In this document: piece after piece, positions 34,674-43,277 of the stretch
Layout of the letters: the number at the start of each line of letters is the position of its first letter
Numbering within the stretch: the first letter of the stretch is position 1
Source of the DNA: Mycobacterium conspicuum
Lineage (GTDB): Bacteria; Actinomycetota; Actinomycetes; Mycobacteriales; Mycobacteriaceae
Direction: 5' to 3'
Length of the DNA stretch: 64,000 nt
NCBI RefSeq assembly: GCF_010730195.1
Contig: NZ_AP022613.1
Span: 1,178,001 to 1,242,000, forward strand
Position numbers and translations under genes: made by a program
Notes under the pieces: generated by a model
The model's input: the letters and a program-made list of their open reading frames with translations, nothing else
Told to the model about the DNA's origin: nothing
Databases searched by the model: none

Positions 34674-35254
34674 CCAATGAGATAGCGCTGAACGCGGAGC
34701 AGATCGTCGCCGCCGCGGTGGAGATCTTGCGCGAGGGCGGGCTCGACGCGGTCAGCATGCGTAGCGTGGCCGGTCGCCTCGGGGTGACACCCCCACCGGT
34801 GTACGCGCGGATCGGCAACAAGGACGCGCTGTTGGATGCGATCGCCCAGCATTTCCTCGCCGACCTCGCGCCTCCGCTGGATCGCGACGAACCATGGCCG
34901 GACTACGCGCGACGTTGGGCGCATCAGCTGCGTCAGCGCCTCACGGCGGCCGCCGATAGCAGGCTCTTCCTGCAGGTGAAGCGGCCGACATACCTGGAGG
35001 CGACCAAACCGTTGTTGAAATGCATGCGCCGCGACGGAATGTCCAAGGATGTCGCGGTTCGCGCGTGCCGGCTGCTGACTTGGGCGATCGTGGGCTTCGT
35101 CGCCATGGATCACCCGCCGTCGGCGTCTCGGCGCCGCGACCGCCTCGCCGGCAGCGACCCGGCCGGCGTGACCGCCGAAGAGATCGACGAATTGTTCGCG
35201 GCACACATCGGATACCTCATCGATGGCATCGCACGCGACGAGGCACTGCGATGA
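34670..35254 (+). CDS. TetR-family transcriptional regulator
   Basis: A 194-residue TetR regulator starting at GTG 34670, overlapping the FadE stop (GTGA). The helix-turn-helix covers about 8-55 (AAAVEILREGGLDAVSMRSVAGRLGV, then PVYARIGNKDALL). It sits inside the operon it probably represses, so its level follows operon output. The ATTACA-C-TGTAAT palindrome upstream of FadE is the likely site. Confidence 0.9.
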   Translation: MTNEIALNAEQIVAAAVEILREGGLDAVSMRSVAGRLGVTPPPVYARIGNKDALLDAIAQHFLADLAPPLDRDEPWPDYARRWAHQLRQRLTAAADSRLFLQVKRPTYLEATKPLLKCMRRDGMSKDVAVRACRLLTWAIVGFVAMDHPPSASRRRDRLAGSDPAGVTAEEIDELFAAHIGYLIDGIARDEALR

Positions 35255-36282
35255 GCGCGCCGCCACTCGATTTCGACGTGGGCCAATTCAGCGCATGGTT
35301 GGCCGCACAGACCGGGCAGCACGCCGATCTCGAGGTGACAGCGCTTCGCGGCGGCGGCAGCTGTGAGATGTTCCGCGTCGATCGGCTGGGTGAATCATGG
35401 GTGGTCCGCCGCGCCCCGCGGACCGCGGTGTCCGAAACCGCCCACCAAGTCGTTCGCGAAGCGCGAATCATGGAATCGCTGGCCGCGCAGGGGGTTCCGG
35501 TGCCTCGCGTGCTGGGATGGAGCGCCGACGCCACCATCCTCGGGGCCCCGTTCTTCGTGATGTCCTTCGTCGAGGGTGGCGTGATCCGCCGACACGGGTT
35601 GCCGGCGCCGCTGCGCGACGACCCCGGCTCGCAGAATCTGGTCGGCGAGCAACTCATCGACACGCTCGTCGACCTGCACGCGGTGGACTGGACCAAGACC
35701 GTGCTTGCCGAGATAGCGCGCCCGGAGGGCTTTTTGGGTCGACAGGTCGACCGCTGGATGGCCCAACTCGACAGCTACCGGCTGCGCGACCTCGCCGGCG
35801 TCGATGACATCGCGCGCTGGCTGCAGGCGAACCTGCCCGCCCACGGCGAACTGGCCGTCATGCACGGCGACTACAAGGTAGACAACCTGATCTGGGCACC
35901 GGCGGCGCCGCCGAAGGTCGCCTGCGTCGTCGACTTCGAGATGACCACCGTCGGAGACCCGCTCATCGACCTGGCCTGGGCCATGATCTTCTGGCCGGAG
36001 GACGGCAACTCGATCGCCCTGGCCGCCCCGGGCACTCCCAACGGCATGGCGCCCGAGGCCTGTCAGTCACCGTCGGAATTGGTGGACCGCTACGCCACCG
36101 CCACGGGGCGCGACCTGTCCCGATTCGGGTGGTATCAGGCGTTCAGCGCCTGGAAGCTGGCCATAGTGCTGGAAGGCTCCTACGCGAGTTATCTTCGCGG
36201 CGCATCCCGCAACCCTTTGCACGAGCTTTTCGGGCCCATCGCCGACCAACTCCTTGTCCGTGCCCAGAGGTTTGCCCGATGA
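35251..36282 (+). CDS. Phosphotransferase family protein (ACAD10/11 kinase type)
   Basis: A 343-residue aminoglycoside-phosphotransferase-fold protein with catalytic loop LAVMHGDYKVDNLIW (~207) and metal site CVVDFEMTTVGDPLIDLAWA. This is the group linked to acyl-CoA dehydrogenases, where the kinase phosphorylates 4-hydroxyacyl-CoAs before elimination, rather than a drug-resistance enzyme. Coupling to FadE and SDR in the same operon supports this. ATGA overlap with tetR. Confidence 0.88.
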   Translation: MSAPPLDFDVGQFSAWLAAQTGQHADLEVTALRGGGSCEMFRVDRLGESWVVRRAPRTAVSETAHQVVREARIMESLAAQGVPVPRVLGWSADATILGAPFFVMSFVEGGVIRRHGLPAPLRDDPGSQNLVGEQLIDTLVDLHAVDWTKTVLAEIARPEGFLGRQVDRWMAQLDSYRLRDLAGVDDIARWLQANLPAHGELAVMHGDYKVDNLIWAPAAPPKVACVVDFEMTTVGDPLIDLAWAMIFWPEDGNSIALAAPGTPNGMAPEACQSPSELVDRYATATGRDLSRFGWYQAFSAWKLAIVLEGSYASYLRGASRNPLHELFGPIADQLLVRAQRFAR

Positions 36283-37043
36283 ACGATGCATTGTTCGATG
36301 TCAGCGATCGCGTGGTCCTGATCACCGGTGGAAGTCGTGGCCTCGGCGCCGCCATGAGCCTGGGCCTCGCGCAGCGCGGGGCGCGGGTGGTCATCGCCAG
36401 CCGAAAACTCGCCGCGTGCCAAGAACTCGCCGCCCGGATCACCGATTCCGGCGGCCACGCGCACCCGCTGGAATGTCATGTCGGACACTGGGAAACACTG
36501 GACGCCGTCGTCGATGCCGCCGCCGCGCGCTGGGGCCGACTCGACGGCCTGGTGAACAATGCCGGGATGAGTCCCTTGGCGCCGTCGCTGCTGGAAACCT
36601 CGGAAGCGTTGTTCGACAAGGTGATCGGCGTAAACCTCAAGGGACCAACGCGTTTGACGGCGCTGGCCGCGACGGCCATGGCTCGCACCGGCGGCGGATC
36701 GATCGTCAACGTCAGCTCGCTCGCGTCGGTAAGACCCACCCCGGTCACCACGGTCTACGCCGCGGCCAAGGCGGGATTGAACGCGTTGACCACCGCGACC
36801 GCCATCGAATACGCGCCCGTGGGTGTCCGAGTCAACGGAATCATCTGCGGAACCTTTGACACCGACGCCGCTTCGGGCTTCGTGCGCGACCCAGACCGTT
36901 TGCCTGACATCCTGCGACCCATCGCATTGAATCGGGTGGGACGTCCCGAAGAAATTGTCGGCGCCGTGATTTATCTGCTGTCCGACGCCTCGAGCTACAC
37001 CACCGGATCGGTGCTGACCATCGACGGCGGTGTCGCCAGCTGA
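36279..37043 (+). CDS. Short-chain dehydrogenase/reductase
   Basis: A 254-residue classical SDR, last gene of the FadE-TetR-kinase operon (ATGA overlap). It has cofactor loop ITGGSRGLGAAMS, LDGLVNNAGMSP, catalytic Ser in IVNVSSLASV and Tyr-x3-Lys in YAAAKAGLNALT, and ends TGSVLTIDGGVAS. It is probably a hydroxyacyl-CoA or alcohol dehydrogenase step in the same pathway. The following 190 bp contain no gene. Confidence 0.93.
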   Translation: MNDALFDVSDRVVLITGGSRGLGAAMSLGLAQRGARVVIASRKLAACQELAARITDSGGHAHPLECHVGHWETLDAVVDAAAARWGRLDGLVNNAGMSPLAPSLLETSEALFDKVIGVNLKGPTRLTALAATAMARTGGGSIVNVSSLASVRPTPVTTVYAAAKAGLNALTTATAIEYAPVGVRVNGIICGTFDTDAASGFVRDPDRLPDILRPIALNRVGRPEEIVGAVIYLLSDASSYTTGSVLTIDGGVAS

Positions 37044-37234
37044 CCTCTCATTGCCCGGTTGCCCTGCGTCCCTAGAACTTTGAGACATCGTCAGGCCAAG
37101 CATTTATACCGCCAAATCCGAGCGACGCAAGGTGCTGCAGATGATCCCGGCTACCGCATTGACTGATGTGCTGGCCCGGCGAAGAATGACCCCTTGCGTG
37201 GCACCGCGACCCACCCCTCAGGTCGAGGCAGGCG

Positions 37235-38830
37235 ATGATGGCCGATATTGTGCTGGTCAATCCTCGGTTCGACGTGTCCTATTGGGGCCTCGAACATGCG
37301 CTTCCGTTGCTTGGTAAAAGGCGCATCTTGCCCAGTGTCTGCCTTCCGTTGCTGGCAGCGCTGACGCCCGACGGCCATTGCGTGACGATCGTCGATGAGA
37401 ACGTGGAGCGCATCGACTACGAACGTCTGGCGAAGGCCGACATCGTGGGGCTGACCGGGATGGACGTGCAGGGCCATCGGATGCTCGAGATTCTCCGCGA
37501 ACTGAAGGCCCGCAACGTCTTCACCGTCGTCGGCGGTCCATCGGTCACCGTCCAAGAAGAGTACTTTGCCGGCCTGGCGGATGTGATTTTCGTCGGTGAA
37601 GCGGACACGACCTGGCCGCAGTTCCTTGACGAGTGGGCCCAGGGACGGCATGCGCGGCGCTACGAGCAAACCGAGCCGACCGACATGACCCGCTCGCCGG
37701 TGCCACGGTACGACCTGGTCAAGGCGAAGCACTATCTGTTCGGCAGCGTCCAATTCAGCCGCGGCTGTCCGTTCCAGTGCGAGTTTTGCGACATCCCAAT
37801 CACGTTCGGCCGCAGGCCGAGGCTGAAGACGAGCGCGCAGGTGATCACCGAGTTGGAAGCGATGCGCAAGCAGCGCGTACGCATCGCCTTCATCGTCGAT
37901 GACAACCTCATCGGCACCAGGATTCCGATGAAGAAGTTGCTGCAGGACGTTGCGGCGTGGCAGGCCGCCAAGGGATATCCCATGGCGTTTGTCGCGTATG
38001 CGTCGCTCAACCTCGCCGAAGACGACGAAATGATGGAATTGCTGGACGCGGCTAACGTCGCCATGGTCTTCATCGGTATCGAGAGCCCGAGCGAAGAATC
38101 GCTCCGGGAGACCAAGAAGTATCAAAACGTTCGCAAAGGCGGCACGATCGTCGACCGCGTGCGCAAGGTACAAGACGCCGGCCTCGAAGTGCTGTGCGGC
38201 ATGATCGTCGGCTTCGACCACGACGATGAACGAATCTTCAAGGCGCAGTACGAGTTCATTCGTCAGACCGACATCATGCATCCGACGGTCAACATGCTCG
38301 TCGCCATCCCGAAGACACCGCTGTACGCGCGTTTGAAGAACGAAGGGCGCCTGGATCTTTCGGAGACGAACCCCTCCGACGGGATGTTCGGCACGAACGT
38401 CATTCCGCTCGGCATGACGCGCGACCAGATGCGCGACGGCTATATCCGCCTGATGCTGGACCTACACGATCCCGAGTTCTACTTCGACCGGCTGGAAAAC
38501 CTCTACCTCAGGCGCCGAATCGATTTCGCCCGCGCCCGCAATGCCTACTGGTGCCGCCATCCGTGGATCAAGCGGAAATCCCAGTCGGTCTATGCGCTCG
38601 GGGCGATCGTCTTGTTTCTCCGGTTGATGAGCAACGTCCCCGACCCGCGGCTGCGCCGCATCTATCGCCGCCGCATGACGACCATGCTTCGCCATCGGCC
38701 GGATCCCACCGTCTTGTTCATCTGCGCGGTCAAGTGCGCGATGCACTACCACCAACACGTGATGTCCCGCGAAATTGCGGACAGCGTGGCCTGCCCGACA
38801 CGAACGCGAGGAGACTTGGCCCTGTATTGA
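37235..38830 (+). CDS. B12-binding-domain radical SAM protein
   Basis: A 531-residue enzyme. The N-terminal ~150 residues form a cobalamin-binding-like Rossmann domain (VLVNPRFD, TIVDENVERIDYERLAKADIVGLTG, VGGPSVTVQEEYFAGLADVIFVGEAD). The radical SAM barrel carries the 4Fe-4S motif C-x3-C-x2-C in RGCPFQCEFCDIP (~178-185). The C-terminal ~150 residues look like the DUF4070-type tail with basic, amphipathic segments. Such enzymes do radical methylation or C-C chemistry on lipids and natural products. It stands alone and converges with the dioxygenase-like gene; the substrate is unknown. Confidence 0.88.
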   Translation: MMADIVLVNPRFDVSYWGLEHALPLLGKRRILPSVCLPLLAALTPDGHCVTIVDENVERIDYERLAKADIVGLTGMDVQGHRMLEILRELKARNVFTVVGGPSVTVQEEYFAGLADVIFVGEADTTWPQFLDEWAQGRHARRYEQTEPTDMTRSPVPRYDLVKAKHYLFGSVQFSRGCPFQCEFCDIPITFGRRPRLKTSAQVITELEAMRKQRVRIAFIVDDNLIGTRIPMKKLLQDVAAWQAAKGYPMAFVAYASLNLAEDDEMMELLDAANVAMVFIGIESPSEESLRETKKYQNVRKGGTIVDRVRKVQDAGLEVLCGMIVGFDHDDERIFKAQYEFIRQTDIMHPTVNMLVAIPKTPLYARLKNEGRLDLSETNPSDGMFGTNVIPLGMTRDQMRDGYIRLMLDLHDPEFYFDRLENLYLRRRIDFARARNAYWCRHPWIKRKSQSVYALGAIVLFLRLMSNVPDPRLRRIYRRRMTTMLRHRPDPTVLFICAVKCAMHYHQHVMSREIADSVACPTRTRGDLALY

Positions 38831-38833
38831 GCC

Positions 38834-39694
38834 CTAGCGGTCGGGCGCGTTTTCCAGCAGTCGGAGCGGGTGCAGCCCGTCGACCGCGCCCACGAACGGC
38901 GGGTGGATGCTGTACCCGAGCATGCGGCGAATGTCATCGGAGACCTCGCGAGCGATCTCGCGCGATATCGATAACGTGAAGGCCTCCATCGGTCGCAGCC
39001 ACGGTTGGCAGTACTGGGCGGTGACGGCCAGACGCTCGCGCGTGGTGGCGTTGGCGCCTCCGCCATGCCACAAGGTGCCCACGAAAAAGACGCAGGAGCC
39101 GGCGGGCATCACGACGGGCATCGCGTGATCCTTGGAACCCGGCCGACGCTTGCCCCAGCGGTGGCTGCCCGGATACAGCACCGTGGCGCCGTTGTCGGCC
39201 GTGAAGTCGTTGATCGCCCAGATCGTCGCCGCCGCCAGGGGTGCCCGCGGCCGCGGAATCGGATAGAAGCCGTCGTCGTGGTGCGCCAGTTGCGCGGCCT
39301 CCCCGGGCTGAATGTTGATGGCCTGCAACGCCGAAAGCAGGTAGTTGGGCATCAGCAGCCGATCGAGCACCGCCAGCACCCGTGGGTTGTCGACCAGGCG
39401 GTCGCACACCCGTGTCCTGCTCAGCAAGCTATAGATGCGCTGGGTGCGTCGGCCCTCGAACGAGTTGCGTCCGGTGTGCGCCAGCCATGGGCGTACGATC
39501 TCGCGGATTTGGCCGCACTGGTCCGCGGTGAGCAGGTTCTCCCAGATGACGTAGCCGTCGCGGTCGAGCGCGGCCAGGTCGGCCTCGACGATCGCGCTGT
39601 CGACCGATTTCCCGCCGGTTGGCGTCCGCTTGTACCGCTGCGCCAGATCGCCGCGGAGGTCCTCCAGCGTTGTGACGGACTGATCGTCGATCAT
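38834..39694 (-). CDS. Phytanoyl-CoA dioxygenase (PhyH) family protein
   Basis: A 286-residue Fe(II)/2-oxoglutarate-dependent oxygenase-fold protein from ATG 39694. Metal ligands fit the pattern LAHHDDGFYP (His-x-Asp, ~150) and the distal GTLWHGGGANAT (His ~210), with an Arg 11 residues on for 2-oxoglutarate. It probably hydroxylates a lipid or secondary metabolite. Its stop is 3 bp from that of the radical SAM gene (convergent); functional linkage is possible but unproven. Confidence 0.87.
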   Translation of the reverse strand: MIDDQSVTTLEDLRGDLAQRYKRTPTGGKSVDSAIVEADLAALDRDGYVIWENLLTADQCGQIREIVRPWLAHTGRNSFEGRRTQRIYSLLSRTRVCDRLVDNPRVLAVLDRLLMPNYLLSALQAINIQPGEAAQLAHHDDGFYPIPRPRAPLAAATIWAINDFTADNGATVLYPGSHRWGKRRPGSKDHAMPVVMPAGSCVFFVGTLWHGGGANATTRERLAVTAQYCQPWLRPMEAFTLSISREIAREVSDDIRRMLGYSIHPPFVGAVDGLHPLRLLENAPDR

Positions 39695-39897
39695 CGGTGC
39701 TTGTCCTGTCGGCTCTTCGAATCGTCTGCCTCTGACCAGACTAAACCGCAGGAACGATCGCATCGAAACAACGGAACCGTCATGGCGGGTCGCAACGCGG
39801 TCACAAGTGCATATCCATCTTGGCAAGCCAAAAATCGTGACTTCACACAGGTCACAATCGTCACATCTACATGTTGCGGGTTTCCGGAAGGTGTGAC

Positions 39898-41394
39898 ATG
39901 TCGGCAGTTTCCCGGCTGGCCGCGGCGGCGGTTGCGGCCGCGGTGGTTTTCGTCACCCCGATCGTCGTGCTTTGTCCGGCAAGCGCCGACCCGTGTGCCC
40001 AGACGCTGCCCAGTCCGGGACCCGCTGGCGCGGTCCCACCGAAGATTTTTGTGCCGCGCGCTCCGGGGCCGGTGGAACACATACCAAGCGGGCGTAAGCC
40101 GGCCGGTGCGCAGGACCAGGCGCCCCCGCCCGAGGTGGGCCCGCTCCCGCCGGATGCCTCGCTCGCCAGTCCGCCGACGTCCGCGCCGTGGGAGAACCAG
40201 GCCGAGGTGATACCGGGCCCCACTCCTCCGGGCACGCCCGATCAGGCCGCGCCGAACCGGAATGGCCCGAATCCGGCCGCGCACGCCGAAGTTCCGGCGC
40301 CGGCGGCGCCGGCGCCGGCGCCTGCCGCCGCCGTCGCGGTCCCGTCCACCTCATTCGTCGGTTGGATAAACGGACCGGTCAGCCCCAATGACACCTTCAA
40401 TCGTTTCGCGATCTCCGGCGCCGATCTCGGAATCATGTGGGACAACGGCGATCCCAACAACGACCAAACGCTCCTGGCCTTCGGCGACACGTTCGGCGAC
40501 TGCGGCGTCCCCGGTCAGCAATGGCGATCCAACACCTTGTTGCGCAGCAGCGACCGAACACTGACCGATGGCCTTTATGTGCCGGATCCCGTCCCGGACA
40601 CCGTGGCCGGCGCGAACTACGGGGGCTCTCCGGTCACCCAAAACCCAGCCATCCCAGGCAAATACAACTTTTCAAGGCAGATCATTGCCAGTCTCGGGAT
40701 CGCTCCGACCGAGGTGACGATCATCCCTACCGCCGGCATCTCGGTCGGGAGCCGGCAATACATCAACTTCATGTCCATCAGGCGGTGGGGAAATCCGGGC
40801 CAGTGGACGACCAACTTTTCGGCGCTGGCGGTTTCCGACGACAACGGGCAGACGTGGAGCGCCAAACGTGCGACCGTCCGTTGGCCGTGGTGGGGAAACC
40901 AGAAGTTTCAGCAGGGCGCCTTCGTTAGGCCGGGCGATGGCTACCTCTATTCGTTCGGCACCCCGTCCGGGCGGGGCGGGCCGGCGTACGTCGCGCGTGT
41001 CCGAGAGGGCTCGGAGCTAGACCTGACGAAATACCAATATTGGGGCAAGCAATGGTGGAACTTCTTCGGGTCCGATTCGTGGGTTACGAACAAGCCGTTC
41101 GCGGCACGGGTGGTGATTCCGGCGCCGGTGAGCGAAATGTCGGTCCAATACAACACGTATCTCAACAAGTTCGTGGCGATGTACTGCAACGGCTCCAACA
41201 ACGTTGTCATGCGGACGGCGCCGGCTGCACAGGGGCCGTGGAGCTCGCCCCGGACGCTGGTGACGTCGAAACAACTTCCCGGCGGCATCTACGCCCCGTT
41301 CATGCATCCGTGGACGACCGGCAAGGACCTCTATTTCAGCCTCTCGCTCTGGTCGGCCTACAGTGTGATGCTCATGCATACGGTGCTGCCGTAG
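39898..41394 (+). CDS. Secreted DUF4185 protein with Pro/Ala linker
   Basis: A 498-residue exported protein; ATG 39898 has GGAAGG upstream. The signal peptide (LAAAAVAAAVVFVTPIVVL) ends near PASA. A ~130-residue Pro/Ala/Gly-rich linker follows, including a PAPAAPAPAPAAA run encoded by GCCGGCGCC repeats. The C-terminal ~340 residues are the DUF4185 domain, with beta-propeller-like repeats (LLAFGDTFGDCG, ALAVSDDNGQTWS, KFVAMYCNG, PWSSPRTLVTS). This resembles glycosidase-type folds, but no activity can be assigned. The linker suggests passage through or attachment to the cell wall. Confidence 0.88.
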   Translation: MSAVSRLAAAAVAAAVVFVTPIVVLCPASADPCAQTLPSPGPAGAVPPKIFVPRAPGPVEHIPSGRKPAGAQDQAPPPEVGPLPPDASLASPPTSAPWENQAEVIPGPTPPGTPDQAAPNRNGPNPAAHAEVPAPAAPAPAPAAAVAVPSTSFVGWINGPVSPNDTFNRFAISGADLGIMWDNGDPNNDQTLLAFGDTFGDCGVPGQQWRSNTLLRSSDRTLTDGLYVPDPVPDTVAGANYGGSPVTQNPAIPGKYNFSRQIIASLGIAPTEVTIIPTAGISVGSRQYINFMSIRRWGNPGQWTTNFSALAVSDDNGQTWSAKRATVRWPWWGNQKFQQGAFVRPGDGYLYSFGTPSGRGGPAYVARVREGSELDLTKYQYWGKQWWNFFGSDSWVTNKPFAARVVIPAPVSEMSVQYNTYLNKFVAMYCNGSNNVVMRTAPAAQGPWSSPRTLVTSKQLPGGIYAPFMHPWTTGKDLYFSLSLWSAYSVMLMHTVLP

Positions 41395-41414
41395 CGCCGT
41401 CGAGTGCCGCCCGG

Positions 41415-42122
41415 CTAGGCCGCCGCGATCGTCGATAGCAGCGGCCGAAGTGTGCTGAACAGCGGCTGCCGGTCCCGGATATAGAAGTGGCCGCCGCGAA
41501 GGATTTGGACGGAGAAGTCTGTCGTTGTCCGCGAACGCCACTCGTGCAAGTCGGATTCACTCACCAGGGGGTCTTCGCTGCCGCCAAAGACGTGGATCGG
41601 GCAGGACAGTTCCGCCGCGCCCTGTTCCTCGTCTGTCATGCATAGCCGCAAGTCGTGTCGAGCGGCGGTCACGGCACGCTCGCGCAGGGTGGGCCAGCGG
41701 GTAAGTCCCGCAGGCAGGCCGCCGAGATCGGACAGCAGCGTCGCGAGTTGTTGGTCGTCGAGCAGATCCACCACATGCAGGGGCGGTGGGAGATGCGGTG
41801 GGGCGTAGGCGGATAGGAACACCGCGCGCGGCAGCGGGGACCCGTGCTCCGCGCGCACGCACGCCAACCGGTATGCCACCAGGGCGCCGAAACTGTGGCC
41901 GAAGAACACATGTGGTTGATCGAGGGCGGATCCCAGCTGGGCGTCCAGCACGTCGATGAGCTCGCGCAGCTTGCCGAAGCGCTCGCGGTTGGCGACCTCG
42001 ACCGGGATCACCTCGACCGTCGGGCCCAGCGCCTTGCCCCAGGAGTTGAAGGCCAGTCGGCCGCCCCCGGCGTGATGAAAGCAGAACAGCCGCACCGTGT
42101 CACCCGCCCCAGGGTTAAGCAA
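41415..42122 (-). CDS. Type II thioesterase (TesA/GrsT-like)
   Basis: A 235-residue alpha/beta hydrolase thioesterase. It has LFCFHHAGGGRLAFNSW (oxyanion hole), nucleophile FFGHSFGALVAYRLA (Ser ~86), Asp in FGGSEDPLVSES and His in LRGGHFYIRD. Such enzymes edit acyl carriers of polyketide and non-ribosomal peptide synthases. No synthase lies in this window, so its partner must be elsewhere. It overlaps the upstream hydrolase by 8 nt. Confidence 0.9.
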   Translation of the reverse strand: MLNPGAGDTVRLFCFHHAGGGRLAFNSWGKALGPTVEVIPVEVANRERFGKLRELIDVLDAQLGSALDQPHVFFGHSFGALVAYRLACVRAEHGSPLPRAVFLSAYAPPHLPPPLHVVDLLDDQQLATLLSDLGGLPAGLTRWPTLRERAVTAARHDLRLCMTDEEQGAAELSCPIHVFGGSEDPLVSESDLHEWRSRTTTDFSVQILRGGHFYIRDRQPLFSTLRPLLSTIAAA

Positions 42123-43101
42123 GGTCGGATTCGTGTTCGTCGCCGGCGTACTGACTTACGCCGGTCTGCAGCGCGACCCGCATCAGCTCCGCGTCGTAGG
42201 CGAACGGTTCGGTCGAGTCGATGAATTTTTCGACGGTCGCCACGAAGCGGTCCGGGTGGGTGTCGTGCGGGACGTGTCCGGATTGTTCGAAGATCTCCAG
42301 GCGCGAACCGGGAATCTGCTCGTGGGCCACGTGAGCGTGGCTGACCGGGATGATCGGGTCGTCCTCGCCCCAGATGATCTGCACCGGCAGGCCCGGCATC
42401 AGATAGGTGCGGTCCAGCATCGTGACGTACTGGCCGCGCGTGTCGACGACCCCGCGCAGCGTGCGTGCGAAGGCGGCCACCGCACCCGGTTTGCGCAACC
42501 CGTCGACGAGGCGGGGCAGACTCGCCACGTCGCTGCCGAATCGTGTTGAGCCCATGGCGTTTCCGAGTGCGCGGGTGATGAGTTGCACCGCGGGGAGCGC
42601 GCCGGGCAGCTTCAGCACCGACAGGGCCTCGGCGCCCATCGGCATGGCAGCCAAACGCAACGCGAGGCTGACGTCTTTCGTCACGCCGCCCGCGCTGACC
42701 AGCACGATGCGCTCGACAAACTGCGGATATTGATACGCGAACTGTGCCGCGAGGCCGCCGCCGAACGAGTGCCCGACGAGCGTGACACGGTCGATGTCGA
42801 GTGCGGTGAGCAGGTCACGCAGGCCGTTGGCAAAAGACGCCAATGAGTAGTCGGCACGCGGCTTGTCGGATTCGCCGTGGCCCAACAGGTCGGGGGCGAT
42901 GACGGTGAATCGTTGGGCGAGCTGGGCGTGGACGGGCTGCCACGTCGTGGAGCTGTCGCCGACGCCGTGCAGCATGACGATGACCGGGCCCGAGCCGGCG
43001 ATCCGGAAGGCGCGGCGGTGGCCGTGGATGGTGCGGAATTGCAGCGACGGCGCGGCGATGTCCCGTACCGGCCGCAGGTGGCGGTGTGCAGGATCCCGCA
43101 T
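42115..43101 (-). CDS. Alpha/beta hydrolase
   Basis: A 328-residue hydrolase. It has VIVMLHGVGDSSTTWQPV, IAPDLLGHGESDKP, nucleophile LVGHSFGGGLAAQF (Ser ~117), Asp in WGEDDPIIP and His in QSGHVPHDTHP. It resembles the mycobacterial Rv2715-type hydrolases. It starts the two-gene unit with the thioesterase and is divergent from the first amidohydrolase gene. The substrate is unknown. Confidence 0.9.
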   Translation of the reverse strand: MRDPAHRHLRPVRDIAAPSLQFRTIHGHRRAFRIAGSGPVIVMLHGVGDSSTTWQPVHAQLAQRFTVIAPDLLGHGESDKPRADYSLASFANGLRDLLTALDIDRVTLVGHSFGGGLAAQFAYQYPQFVERIVLVSAGGVTKDVSLALRLAAMPMGAEALSVLKLPGALPAVQLITRALGNAMGSTRFGSDVASLPRLVDGLRKPGAVAAFARTLRGVVDTRGQYVTMLDRTYLMPGLPVQIIWGEDDPIIPVSHAHVAHEQIPGSRLEIFEQSGHVPHDTHPDRFVATVEKFIDSTEPFAYDAELMRVALQTGVSQYAGDEHESDLA

Positions 43102-43154
43102 GGTCTTTCCTCTCTCTGGTGCGCCGGGGCGTTAAGAGAAGCTTCCCGGGGAGC

Positions 43155-43187
43155 CCTTGCAAAATCCTTGCGGAATCCTTGTGACCT
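43155..43187. repeat. Three tandem 11-bp CCTTG repeats
   Basis: CCTTGCAAAAT, CCTTGCGGAAT and CCTTGTGACCT follow each other without a gap. An 11-bp period puts each CCTTG on the same DNA face. They lie in the 176-bp gap between divergent hydrolase and amidohydrolase genes and look like a cooperative regulator site. Confidence 0.6.
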
Positions 43188-43277
43188 GCGCGCGAGCGGC
43201 GGTCGGCCCTTCGGCGACTTCCGACCTGGCCAGGTTCGCCCCGAGTCCTATACTCGATCTACCGACGAGAGGGTGCG

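Noticed and set aside
35251..36282. Aminoglycoside-resistance kinase
   Set aside because: The operon context with FadE and SDR fits the ACAD10/11-type acyl kinase, not drug resistance.
40290..40340. GCCGGCGCC repeats as a regulatory or mobile repeat
   Set aside because: They encode the Pro/Ala linker of the DUF4185 protein in frame.
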